DNA from: NP936 sp002726085
GTDB taxonomy: Bacteria; Acidobacteriota; Vicinamibacteria; Vicinamibacterales; UBA8438
Direction: 5' to 3'
Length of the DNA stretch: 20,879 nucleotides
Assembly: GCA_036012905.1 (NCBI GenBank)
Contig: DASCQF010000137.1
Coordinates: 1-20,879, forward strand
How positions within the stretch are numbered: position 1 is the stretch's first letter; each line of letters opens with the position of its first letter. The notes beneath the pieces were generated by a model. That model was not told where the DNA came from and ran no database searches. It was given only the letters and a program-made list of their open reading frames with translations. Positions 5,242 to 12,888 of this stretch are shown in pieces. The translations under genes were made by a program, and so were the position numbers.

Positions 5242-6457
5242 TGTGAACGCTCCCATCGCTCGCGATCCGCCACGGCTGAATGGAATTGTCCTGGCCCGGC
5301 ACACCGGGCGCGTTGAAGAACTCGGCGATCTGAGCGCGTGTCGGTTGAACCTGGCCCAGTTCGTCCGTGCAGCGCGACAGGAGCTCGGTCTCTGTGCCGT
5401 CCCAATTCCACTGGAAACTGAACCGCGTATGCGCCATGCGATGCGCCGTCCCCCGAATCTCGGCGTCCATCCAGCGCCGGCCGCCGTCGGTGGAGACCTC
5501 CACCCTGCCAACGGCACCCCCACCGGACCAGGCCAGGCCGCTGACCTCGTAGAATCCGCGGCCGGGCAACTGCTGACCGGCGGAAGGAAAAGTGATGACC
5601 GATTTCGGTCCGATCTGGTAACCCAGCGCGGCGCCTTCGGGATCCCGACGAAGATGCCCGTAGTCGTTGTAGGTCATGTAATACCGGTCCACCACCTTGA
5701 CTCGCCGCAGATACTTCGTGGCGAAGATCCCTTCGAAGCCGGGAACCAGCAGCCGTAGCGGGAAACCTTGCTGGGGACGTACCGCCTCGCCGTTCATGCC
5801 GTAGCACACCAGACAGTCGTCCATGGCCTTCGCCATCGGAATGCTCGACGCCCCTTTCACTTCCTCCACCCCTTCCGCCACGATCCAGGTCCCCCGGTCT
5901 TTCACGCCCGCTTCCTTGAGCAGCACAGACAGGAGCACTCCGGTCCATTCGGCGCAACTGGTCATCCCGTGCGTTTCCTGAATTGACGTCTGTTGGCGCC
6001 TCGACCGGTTCCCCGCGCACTCGATGAAATGCATGCGGGTCACCGAAGGGAGACGCTTCAAGTCCTCCATGGTGAAGGTCAGCGGACGGTCCACCATGCC
6101 GTGGATCATCAGACGATGCTCCCGGGGATCGATGTCCGGAACGAAGGAGCCACGCGTGGTCCCCACATAGTGGAGCGAGGATGGCGTGATCACCCCCACC
6201 GAATCCTGAAGCGGTGTCGCGATATGAAAGTCGAGCCCAAATTCATCAGGCGACGGCCTGCCGCCGTGCGCGATGCGAACCGACGTCACGAAACGGGAGC
6301 GCTCGCCATAGGCGACCCGTTCGTCGCTGCCCTTGATGAACCCACCAGGCGCTGGTGTCTGGCCGAGCGCGGGCTCCACGGCTCCCACGGTCAAACCACC
6401 GGCCAGCGCGGCGCTACCTTTCAGGAACCCTCGTCGATCAGGACGTCTCGAACCCAT
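5228..6457 (-). CDS. soxC: molybdenum-containing sulfite dehydrogenase, SoxC/sulfite oxidase family
   Basis: A 409-residue periplasmic oxidoreductase that oxidises sulfite (or, in Sox systems, a protein-bound sulfane). ATG 6457 is chosen because GGAGA lies just upstream and the first residues are a Tat signal: DRRGFLKG (7-14), then a hydrophobic stretch ending near ALGQ (30-33). The molybdopterin domain contains FIECAGNRS, with Cys147 as the expected Mo ligand. The C-terminal Mo-co dimerisation domain spans about 285-400 (YEVSGLAWSGGGAVGRVEVS, STDGG). No haem b5 domain is present. The gene directly downstream encodes a cytochrome c and starts inside this gene, so the two form a coupled unit. 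No other sox genes are nearby, so a role in sulfite detoxification or respiration is more likely than a full Sox pathway; the symbol refers to the family. Confidence 0.88.
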   Translation of the reverse strand: MGSRRPDRRGFLKGSAALAGGLTVGAVEPALGQTPAPGGFIKGSDERVAYGERSRFVTSVRIAHGGRPSPDEFGLDFHIATPLQDSVGVITPSSLHYVGTTRGSFVPDIDPREHRLMIHGMVDRPLTFTMEDLKRLPSVTRMHFIECAGNRSRRQQTSIQETHGMTSCAEWTGVLLSVLLKEAGVKDRGTWIVAEGVEEVKGASSIPMAKAMDDCLVCYGMNGEAVRPQQGFPLRLLVPGFEGIFATKYLRRVKVVDRYYMTYNDYGHLRRDPEGAALGYQIGPKSVITFPSAGQQLPGRGFYEVSGLAWSGGGAVGRVEVSTDGGRRWMDAEIRGTAHRMAHTRFSFQWNWDGTETELLSRCTDELGQVQPTRAQIAEFFNAPGVPGQDNSIQPWRIASDGSVHNAIA

Positions 6458-6856
6458 GGTCTCTCCTTCGCAGTTGAGCTTATCTGGAGATCGCTTTCCG
6501 ATGGTCGAAAGTATACGGCAATCCCGGAAACCAATCGAGCACAGTCCGATCTGGTACAGCTGTCGCAAACCACGTTGTTTGATACGGAACGGGACACTGC
6601 CGACGTCGTGGTCTGTTGGACGGCTGACGAGACACCGCGTCAAGTGGATGAGCTCTACACGGTTTGCATTCAGGTCTTGACTGACGGTAGCCCATTTGGC
6701 GACCGGAAGTGCTCGGACTTCGGACCGTTCTAGACCGGCGCCACCGAAGAAGAGAAGCACATTTCGAGATTGACGAATGGTCCAATCGCTGCCGGACGGG
6801 TTGACCTTCGGCGGCTTAGGCCCGGACCACCACCTCTCACTATAATCGCGAGCAGC
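6458..6856. other. 399-bp intergenic region between divergent genes
   Basis: No gene is supported here; the open frames are shadows with no ribosome binding sites. On the minus strand TATACT (6510-6515 reversed) is a possible -10 box for the sulfite dehydrogenase unit, about 55 bp before its start. On the plus strand TATAAT at 6841-6846 precedes the permease gene. Nothing else of note is seen. Confidence 0.4.
6841..6846 (+). promoter_or_regulatory. -10 box of the ADOP permease gene
   Basis: A perfect TATAAT lies 10 bp before the ATG at 6857, so the transcript would have almost no leader. No good -35 hexamer is at 16-18 bp. No clear Shine-Dalgarno sequence precedes the ATG, which is consistent with leaderless or near-leaderless translation. 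Confidence 0.45.
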
Positions 6857-8869
6857 ATGTTTCACGCTGTCGGTTCCAGTCTGCGCCCCCTGGCCAAGCA
6901 CCCGGGCTTCACCGGTGTTGCCGTGCTCTCACTGGCGCTCGGAATCGGCGTCAACGCCATCATCTTCAGCTTGGTCGATAGCGCGATCCTGCGTCCTTTG
7001 CCGTTCTCGGACGTTGGTCGGGTCGTGCGTCTGTTCGCAGCAGATGACAGAAACGTCAAGGATGCCGACCGCCGCGCGTTCGTGCTGCTAGGACGACTGG
7101 CGCCCGACACGACGCTGGAACAGGCTCAGCTCGAGATGGACGCCCTGGCCAGGCGACTCGACCTGGCGGGTCCCTCTTCCAACCAGTCACTGCGAATGGC
7201 CCTTGTCTCGGAGCTGGACTACACCGGCATCGGGGACGCCGGAGACAACAAGGCGCTGGCGTATCTGGTGTTGCTCCTGGTGCTGCTAGTGCTCTTCGTG
7301 GCCTGTAACAACGTGTCCGGTCTGCTCCTGGCGCGTGCCGAGGCCCGCCGACCGGAAATCGCCACCCGGGTGGCTCTGGGCAGCTCGCGAAGCCACCTGG
7401 TTGCGTTGTTTCTGAAAGAGAGCCTGCTGCTCGCCTTTCTGGCCGCCGCCAGCTGCCTGGTGCTGGTCTACTGGGCTCAATCGGCCCTACCCACATTGCT
7501 TCCAGCCCTCCCGATTCCGCTTGACCTCGGGCTGCGCCTCGATGTCCGGGTCGTGGCCTACACGTTCTGCCTGGCCGCTGTAGCGGTCATGCTGTTCGGG
7601 CTGGGACCCGCGCTGCACGCCAGCCGGGGAGACCTTACGCCGTTGCTCCATCGCAGTCGGTCGGCGGGCACCCTGTTCCGACCACGGCAGCTGGGTCGAC
7701 ACGGCCTGCTGGTCCTGCAGTTGACCATCTCGTTCGTGCTGCTCGCGCTGGCCGGCGGATTCATGCACTCGGTCAGGCAGGGGCTGCGCGCCGATTTCGG
7801 CTTCGACCAGCCCGACCTCTTGCTCGTCACCGTGAGCCCGGGCGGGCAGGGCTACGAGGAGCAGGCCGCCAGACGGTACTACCAGGAGGTGATCGCGGGT
7901 CTCGACAGTCTTCCCCAGACTAGCGCCGTCAGTCTGGCGCGCCTGACCCCGTTCAGTCTGAGTGGCGAGGGCGCCACACAGCCGGTGTTTCTGCCAGGCG
8001 ACGAGCTCGAGTCCGACCGGGAGGGACGCCGCGTCAAGTTCAACATCGTGGACCGGGAGTTCTTCCAGGTCATGGGAACCCCGCTACTGCGCGGTCGTGA
8101 CTTCGACGCGAGTGACCATGCGGACGCTCCGAGGGTGGTCTTGGTGAGCGAGGCCGCCGCCCGGCGTTTCTGGCCGGATCGGGGTCCGATCGGTCAACGG
8201 CTCAACGTCGGCGACCCGCAGGCAGACCCGACGGAAGTGATTGGCGTCGTTCGCGACGCCAGGTATGCGGCGCCTCGCCGGGAACCGGAACCGTATCTCT
8301 ATTTTCCGTTTGCGCAGATGTACTGGAACACGATGACCCTGCTGGTCGATACGCGCGGCGACTCGGCGGAGCACACACCGATCGTCCGGCAGGAAATGCG
8401 TCGCGTGGACGCCCGGGTCGAGCCGTTCTGGGTCACGACACTCCAAGAGTCGATTCGATTTGCGCTGTTGCCCGAGCGCGTCGGCGCCGCTGTGGTCGGC
8501 TCACTGGGCGGGCTGGCGCTGCTCCTGGCGGTGACTGGCTTGTTCGGCGTGGTCGCGTTCTCGGTGCGGCAGCACACCCACGAGATCGGGCTACGCATGG
8601 CCCTCGGCGCATCGCGGAACCGTGTACTTGCGATGTTTCTCCGACGCGGCCTGGCGTTGGCGGCGCTCAGTCTCTTGATCGGTATCCCGACCGCGGTCGC
8701 GACCAACCGCGCCCTCATCGGCGTTGACTTCTATGGTGCCGATCCCGGCAACCCGCTCATTTACATCAGCGCCGCGGCCATCCTGGCGGCAGCCACGTTG
8801 GGTGGCAGCTACCTGCCGGCGCGACGTGCCGCCCGACTCGACCCAATCGAGGCGCTACGAGCCGAATGA
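6857..8869 (+). CDS. ADOP-type MacB/FtsX permease with shortened first periplasmic domain
   Basis: A 670-residue inner-membrane protein of the duplicated orphan permease type common in Acidobacteriota. ATG 6857 is chosen because the protein then begins directly with the standard N-terminus (LRPLAKHPGFTGVAVLSLAL) and TATAAT lies just upstream. The order is TM1 (about 17-40), a very short periplasmic part, a first FtsX block of three TMs (about 150-290, with EARRPEIATRVALGSSR), a further TM and full second MacB-like periplasmic domain (about 310-545), and a second FtsX block ending LPARRAARLDPIEALRAE. Normal members are about 800 residues or more. The sequence passes from RVVRLFA straight to DRRAFVLLGRLAPDTTLEQA, so about 130 residues are missing in frame. 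No ATPase gene is adjacent. The substrate is unknown; family members probably act in export or lipoprotein/mechanical transmission like MacB. Confidence 0.85.
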   Translation: MFHAVGSSLRPLAKHPGFTGVAVLSLALGIGVNAIIFSLVDSAILRPLPFSDVGRVVRLFAADDRNVKDADRRAFVLLGRLAPDTTLEQAQLEMDALARRLDLAGPSSNQSLRMALVSELDYTGIGDAGDNKALAYLVLLLVLLVLFVACNNVSGLLLARAEARRPEIATRVALGSSRSHLVALFLKESLLLAFLAAASCLVLVYWAQSALPTLLPALPIPLDLGLRLDVRVVAYTFCLAAVAVMLFGLGPALHASRGDLTPLLHRSRSAGTLFRPRQLGRHGLLVLQLTISFVLLALAGGFMHSVRQGLRADFGFDQPDLLLVTVSPGGQGYEEQAARRYYQEVIAGLDSLPQTSAVSLARLTPFSLSGEGATQPVFLPGDELESDREGRRVKFNIVDREFFQVMGTPLLRGRDFDASDHADAPRVVLVSEAAARRFWPDRGPIGQRLNVGDPQADPTEVIGVVRDARYAAPRREPEPYLYFPFAQMYWNTMTLLVDTRGDSAEHTPIVRQEMRRVDARVEPFWVTTLQESIRFALLPERVGAAVVGSLGGLALLLAVTGLFGVVAFSVRQHTHEIGLRMALGASRNRVLAMFLRRGLALAALSLLIGIPTAVATNRALIGVDFYGADPGNPLIYISAAAILAAATLGGSYLPARRAARLDPIEALRAE

Positions 8870-8890
8870 GGTCGGACACGTAGGGGCTCG

Positions 8891-9895
8891 CTAGACTGGC
8901 CGGGCTTCGATGACGCTCACCATCGAGGCGGTCGGCGTCACGCCGGCCAGCTCGAACCCCGCGGCGGCAAACAGCTCCCGGTACTCGGTCTCGGTGCGCT
9001 CCATGCCGCCGGGATACAACAGCATCATCACGTCCATCTCCTTCGCCGGAGACGGGTCGTTTCCTTCGGGAACAATCGTTTCCACGATCAATAGCCGACC
9101 GCCGGCCGGCACCGCCTTCCGGCAATTCTCGAGGATGCGGACCGAGTCGGCGTCCGACCAGTCGTGAATGATGTGACGCATCAGATAGGCGTCGGCGCCG
9201 TCGGGCACGGTGTCGAAGAAGCTACCCTCCACTGTGCGACACCGGTCCGCAACGCCGTCCCGCTCGAGGTTCTCCTGCGCCCGGCCGATGACGTGGCCCA
9301 GATCAAAGAGCACGCCCCTCATCCCCGGATGGTTCTGCAGCACACCGGTGATGACCGCGCCGCCGCCCCCGCCGATATCGGCGACCGTGCCGATTTCCGA
9401 GAAGTCGTAAGCGTCGAGCATCGCGTCGATTTCGCCGACATGAAACGCCGGCATCGCGGCATCGAATATCGCGGCCTCGTCTGGATGCGTTGACAGGTAG
9501 TCGAAGATCGGCTCGCCAAACACATGTGCGAGCGCGCTCCCTTCCGTTTTCAAGGTGTGATCGAATCCAGCGAGCCCTCGCGACACCATTTGCAGCATGC
9601 GGGCCACCGGACGGAAGGAGTTCTCGGCCTCCGAACGCAACGCCTTCGATAGTGAAGTATGGCCGAATGCGCGATCGTCTTGTTCCACGAAGATGCCGTG
9701 ACTGGCCAGATATCGCATCACTCGGTAGAGCGTCCGCTCGTGACAGCCGGTCTCCAACGCCAGATCGGACACGCGGCGCGTCCCGTCTTCGCCGACTAGG
9801 TCGGCCACGCCGATCTCGGCGATGTGTCCAACTGCTTGACTCAGGTGCGCGGCGAAGAACATCTGCAGCAGCGCGTGGTTGTCGTCCCTTCCCAT
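8891..9895 (-). CDS. SAM-dependent O-methyltransferase (Methyltransf_2 type)
   Basis: A 334-residue cytoplasmic enzyme, probably transferring methyl from S-adenosylmethionine to a hydroxyl group of a small molecule. ATG 9895 is favoured by GGAGG 7 nt upstream. Residues about 10-100 form the winged-helix dimerisation domain typical of plant-like and CrtF/antibiotic O-methyltransferases (RVSDLALETGCHERTLYRVM). SAM motif I is VADIGGGGGA (171-180). The acidic residue after beta-2 lies in VLFDLGHV. The HIIHDWSD motif at 241-248 supplies the catalytic base His244. The gene converges on the permease gene with a 21-bp gap and is divergent from a PadR gene. No biosynthetic cluster surrounds it, so the substrate is open (quinone, carotenoid or phenolic compounds are all possible). 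Confidence 0.88.
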   Translation of the reverse strand: MGRDDNHALLQMFFAAHLSQAVGHIAEIGVADLVGEDGTRRVSDLALETGCHERTLYRVMRYLASHGIFVEQDDRAFGHTSLSKALRSEAENSFRPVARMLQMVSRGLAGFDHTLKTEGSALAHVFGEPIFDYLSTHPDEAAIFDAAMPAFHVGEIDAMLDAYDFSEIGTVADIGGGGGAVITGVLQNHPGMRGVLFDLGHVIGRAQENLERDGVADRCRTVEGSFFDTVPDGADAYLMRHIIHDWSDADSVRILENCRKAVPAGGRLLIVETIVPEGNDPSPAKEMDVMMLLYPGGMERTETEYRELFAAAGFELAGVTPTASMVSVIEARPV

Positions 9896-10013
9896 CCTGA
9901 TACCTCCGGCGGAATAAGGTGATCGGTTGCAGCCGTCTGTGGGAGGCCAGGATACTACCGACAGGCACTGGCACCTCGAGATGCGCTGCGCCTCGCCGGA
10001 TATTCCCCTTGTA

Positions 10014-10050
10014 CTTCTACATGAAATGTGCGATCTTCGCCCTGTAGAAG
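10014..10050 (+). promoter_or_regulatory. inverted repeats upstream of padR, candidate PadR operator
   Basis: CTTCTACA (10014-10021) and TGTAGAAG (10043-10050) are perfect 8-bp inverted repeats separated by 21 bp. Nested at the left end is ACAT-GAA-ATGT (10019-10029). PadR proteins usually bind ATGT/ACAT-type dyads and often repress their own gene, so this is a sensible autoregulatory operator ahead of the start at 10068. The sequence from 10029 on recurs at 14128-14157. Confidence 0.5.
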
Positions 10051-10067
10051 GGAGAGGAGGACGACAC

Positions 10068-10400
10068 GTGACCACTGCACGCATCGATTTGCCACAGGGC
10101 ACCTTGGACCTGCTGATTCTCCGCACCCTCGCCCTCGAACCGCAGCATGGGTGGGCCATCTCGGAGCGGATCCGACAGGTTTCGACCGACGTGGTCCAGG
10201 TGCCGCAAGGGTCGCTCTATCCGGCGCTGTATCGGCTCGAACGCCGCGGCTGGATCCGTGCCCGCTGGGGCACCTCGGACAACAATCGGCGCGCGAAGTA
10301 TTACTCGCTGACCCGGACCGGACGCCGCCAGCTTCACGCCGCCGTCGACTCCTGGCGCACGCTGGCGGCGGCCGTCGGCCAAGTCCTCGACATGACCTAG
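10068..10400 (+). CDS. PadR-family transcriptional regulator
   Basis: A 110-residue DNA-binding repressor. GTG 10068 is chosen because GAGAGGAGG lies 8 nt upstream and the protein then begins at the normal place (ARIDLPQGTLDLLILRTLAL). The winged helix spans residues about 8-85, with GWAISERIRQ (28-37) and the PadR hallmark QGSLYPALYRLERRGWIRA (47-65), followed by AKYYSLTRTGRRQL. The C-terminal helix is short, as in the PadR-s1 subfamily. In acidobacteria such genes commonly stand just before an ADOP permease gene; here the next gene is on the other strand, so the partner seems lost or moved. The inverted repeats just upstream suggest self-repression. Confidence 0.92.
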   Translation: MTTARIDLPQGTLDLLILRTLALEPQHGWAISERIRQVSTDVVQVPQGSLYPALYRLERRGWIRARWGTSDNNRRAKYYSLTRTGRRQLHAAVDSWRTLAAAVGQVLDMT

Positions 10401-10516
10401 CAGCCCGTGGTGCAAGTTGCCTCCGCAGCCGTTCGGCGCTACATCAGACTATCCGCTGACTAGTATCTGAACCTCGTTGCCGGGTTGGTGTTTGTCGATA
10501 GCTCACATCCACCTTC

Positions 10517-10993
10517 TTACTGACGATCGAACACGATCACCTGCTCGAATCCCCGTCCGCGCGCATCCGTACCCCAGATTGTAGCGGTCAGCATCTGTCC
10601 ATCGGCGGAGACCTCGTATGTCCCGTGACCGACGAGCTCTTCGCCCTTCTTCCCTTTCGTGTCGAGCGTACGTGGGCCGACCCACTCAGCAATCGACACA
10701 GTGCCGGGAACCTGCTCGACGGGATACTCCTTGCCGTCGGGATAGTAGGTTGTCGTGCTCGACACCGTATTTCCCGCCGCGTTCACGCCTGTCAGGATCA
10801 AGAGCAGGGCCTCGCCATCAACTTCGAACCGCATCGTCGCGCCCGCAAACCGATGGTCCTCATCGCGCTGTGACTTCGAGAGGTTGGCCGTCCACGCGCC
10901 GACGAGTCCATCCACGGCAGACGCTCTAGCCGCTGGTTGGGACGCCGCCGCTGCTGGAGCCGCTAGGAGAAGAACGAGAACAACACCCTTCAT
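10517..10993 (-). CDS. exported small beta-rich protein of unknown function
   Basis: A 158-residue protein starting at ATG 10993 with GAGG upstream. Residues 1-18 form a signal peptide (MKGVVLVLLLAAPAAAASQP), so it is periplasmic or secreted. The mature part begins with VGAWTANLSKSQ and ends HGTYEVSADGQMLTATIWGT, then GFEQVIVFDRQ. This pattern is shared with the next gene upstream (IGTWQLNPRKS ... EGTYTVSADGRSLTGTAAGF ... TVWDRQ). The alternating strands suggest a lipocalin-like barrel that may bind a hydrophobic ligand (inference). The two genes are 49 bp apart in the same direction and probably arose by duplication and form an operon. The domain is common and uncharacterised in acidobacteria. 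Confidence 0.75.
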   Translation of the reverse strand: MKGVVLVLLLAAPAAAASQPAARASAVDGLVGAWTANLSKSQRDEDHRFAGATMRFEVDGEALLLILTGVNAAGNTVSSTTTYYPDGKEYPVEQVPGTVSIAEWVGPRTLDTKGKKGEELVGHGTYEVSADGQMLTATIWGTDARGRGFEQVIVFDRQ

Positions 10994-11042
10994 GAAACCA
11001 CCTCTGCTTTCTCCCTCTCGGGAACCGGTGTCCTTCGAGCCA

Positions 11043-11459
11043 TCACTCGTACGGCTGCCGATCCCACACCGTCCGCGTCTCGAAACGACGCCGCTGCGAG
11101 TCGAAGCCCGCGGCGGTGCCGGTCAATGAGCGCCCGTCCGCCGAGACGGTGTAAGTGCCTTCACCAGCGATCGACCCATCGTCCCGCCTGACCTCAGACT
11201 TGAGGGTGTTCGGGTCCGGTCGCGTCGTTACCGTCGTCAGATCGGACAGATCCGGACACGGCTGCGCGGAACCGTCTGGAACGAACCGCTGTGGCCGTTC
11301 TGCGACGCGCTTCCCGTCACAGACGCCCGTCGCCCGCATCAAGTAGACGCCGGCTTCGTCGAGCTCGAACACCATTGTTCCTGCTGTCGGCTGGTGATTC
11401 GGGTCGAAGGCCGACTTCCGGGGGTTGAGCTGCCATGTGCCGATGAACGGGTCCTGCAT
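11043..11459 (-). CDS. cytoplasmic paralogue of the small beta-rich protein
   Basis: A 138-residue protein. ATG 11459 is chosen over the upstream in-frame codon at 11504 because GAGGAGG lies 6 nt before it. There is no signal peptide; the product begins directly with MQDPFIGTWQLNPRKSAFD. The core has the same plan as the exported paralogue downstream: GTW start, a tyrosine/valine-rich middle, GEGTYTVSADGRSLTGTA (about 105-122) and an RTVWDRQ end. It is the first gene of the probable two-gene operon and is divergent from the winged-helix/TPR regulator gene, with 88 bp between the starts. The function is unknown; a ligand-binding lipocalin-like fold is inferred. Confidence 0.75.
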   Translation of the reverse strand: MQDPFIGTWQLNPRKSAFDPNHQPTAGTMVFELDEAGVYLMRATGVCDGKRVAERPQRFVPDGSAQPCPDLSDLTTVTTRPDPNTLKSEVRRDDGSIAGEGTYTVSADGRSLTGTAAGFDSQRRRFETRTVWDRQPYE

Positions 11460-11547
11460 ACTGCACCTCCTCTTCTGTGTTCCCTTTTGTATCCCGATGG
11501 CCACTGGCGGTTCCCGAAGAAACCATTAAGATCGTCTGAAGATTCCA
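11460..11547. promoter_or_regulatory. 88-bp divergent promoter region
   Basis: This segment separates the small beta-rich protein operon (minus strand) from the winged-helix/TPR regulator gene (plus strand) and must hold both promoters. No hexamer pair stands out. The regulator could bind here to control both sides, by analogy with many divergently encoded regulators (inference). Confidence 0.4.
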
Positions 11548-12849
11548 ATGCCAGTCAGCGAGCACTACGACTTCGGCGATTTCAGCGTAGATGTCGCTGA
11601 ACGGCGGCTCTCCAAAGGGAGCCAGGCGCTGAGGCTGGAGCCGAAGAGCTACGACGTCCTGCTCGCACTCGTCCGCCGTGCGGGACAGCTGGTGACGAAG
11701 CGCCGGTTACTGGAGCTCGTTTGGCCCGAATCGTTTGTCGAAGAGGGCATCGTCGCCGTGCATGTGTCGAGCCTCCGCAAGACGCTTGGGGATCGAGCCC
11801 GGGTGCCGCATCGATTCATCGAAACCGTCCCCGGCTCCGGCTACCGATTCGTTGCCGCAGTCGGCAGGCACGGCACGCCACCAGCGGGCCGGCGCCAAGC
11901 CGAGGTGTACGAGCTGGTCCAATGTGGACGGTCGCTGCTGGCCACCGGTGCGATGTCCGACGTGTCGAGCGCAATTGCCGCGTTCCGCGAGGCGACGGCG
12001 CAGGACCCGACTTATGGTGCTGCGCATGCGGGTCTGGCGCGCGCGCACTGTGCCGAGGCGCAACTTCGCCTGAGGTCAACAGCCGAGGCGTATGGTGATG
12101 CCAAGACCGCCGCACTGCGCGCGTTGGCCATGGATGACTGCTCGGCGGACGCGCAGCTCGCGCTGGGGACGGTGTTGTTTCTGAGCGAGTGGAACTGGGT
12201 GGGTGCGGAGAAGAGCCTCAGCCGCGCAATCGAGCTGGACCCGAGTCACACAGACGCCTATCTGCTGTATGGCCAGCTCCTGGAAGCACGTGGACAGCTC
12301 GAGCGGGGACTCGAGATGAAGTGGCGGGCGCTCGAGCACGACTCGCGGTCAGCAGTCGTGCAGCTTCAAATCGCGCTGTCGTATTTTCACCAGCGTCGCT
12401 ATGACGACGCGATCGACTGGGCGAACAAGACGTTGGCGATCGACCCCGCTCACTTGGGCGCGCGCGAGCAGTTAGCCGGCGCCTACCTGATGAAAGGCGA
12501 CTTCGACCGGCACATGGCCGAATCGCTCAGACATGCCGAATCGTTCGGTGTGCCACCCGAGGCGCTCGAGCCGCTGAAGCGGGCCTACGCACAGGGCGGT
12601 CGTCCGGGTGTCGTCCGGCTCGCGATCGAGCAGGCGTCCGAGGCGCGGGGCGCGGCAGACATGATGTTGGCGGTCCACTACGGCGAGGCTGGAGATCTGG
12701 ACGCTGCGTTCCAGCACCTGTCGCGAGCGATCGACACCCACGACCCGTGTCTGGTGCATCTGGCGGTTGCGCCGATGTGGGACACCCTTCGGGGCGACCC
12801 GCGGTTCGACGAGTGCCTGACACGGATGGGGCTGAAAGAGCAGCAGTGA
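11548..12849 (+). CDS. winged-helix DNA-binding protein with TPR domain
   Basis: A 433-residue regulator. Residues about 5-104 are an OmpR/CadC-type winged helix (FSVDVAERRLSKGSQALRLE; LLALVRRAGQLVTKRRLLEL; VSSLRKTLGD; IETVPGSGYRFVA). The rest, about 115-425, is a chain of TPR-like helix pairs, for example AIAAFREATAQDPTYGAAHA, KSLSRAIELDPSHTDAYLLY, WANKTLAIDPAHLGAREQLA and AFQHLSRAIDTHD. There is no membrane segment between the domains (unlike CadC) and no response-regulator receiver, so signals must come through the TPR part, probably by protein contact. There is no strong ribosome binding site before ATG 11548. It is divergent from the small beta-rich protein operon, its most likely target. 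This domain pairing is frequent in acidobacteria. Confidence 0.87.
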   Translation: MPVSEHYDFGDFSVDVAERRLSKGSQALRLEPKSYDVLLALVRRAGQLVTKRRLLELVWPESFVEEGIVAVHVSSLRKTLGDRARVPHRFIETVPGSGYRFVAAVGRHGTPPAGRRQAEVYELVQCGRSLLATGAMSDVSSAIAAFREATAQDPTYGAAHAGLARAHCAEAQLRLRSTAEAYGDAKTAALRALAMDDCSADAQLALGTVLFLSEWNWVGAEKSLSRAIELDPSHTDAYLLYGQLLEARGQLERGLEMKWRALEHDSRSAVVQLQIALSYFHQRRYDDAIDWANKTLAIDPAHLGAREQLAGAYLMKGDFDRHMAESLRHAESFGVPPEALEPLKRAYAQGGRPGVVRLAIEQASEARGAADMMLAVHYGEAGDLDAAFQHLSRAIDTHDPCLVHLAVAPMWDTLRGDPRFDECLTRMGLKEQQ

Positions 12850-12888
12850 AGACGGCTGCTCTCCCGTAGTTACCAACATCCCACCGAC

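Noticed and set aside
4642..5758. Plus-strand frames opposite the sulfite dehydrogenase pair
   Set aside because: The minus strand carries the haem-binding CxxCH and the molybdenum Cys motif in proper genes; the plus frames have no such features.
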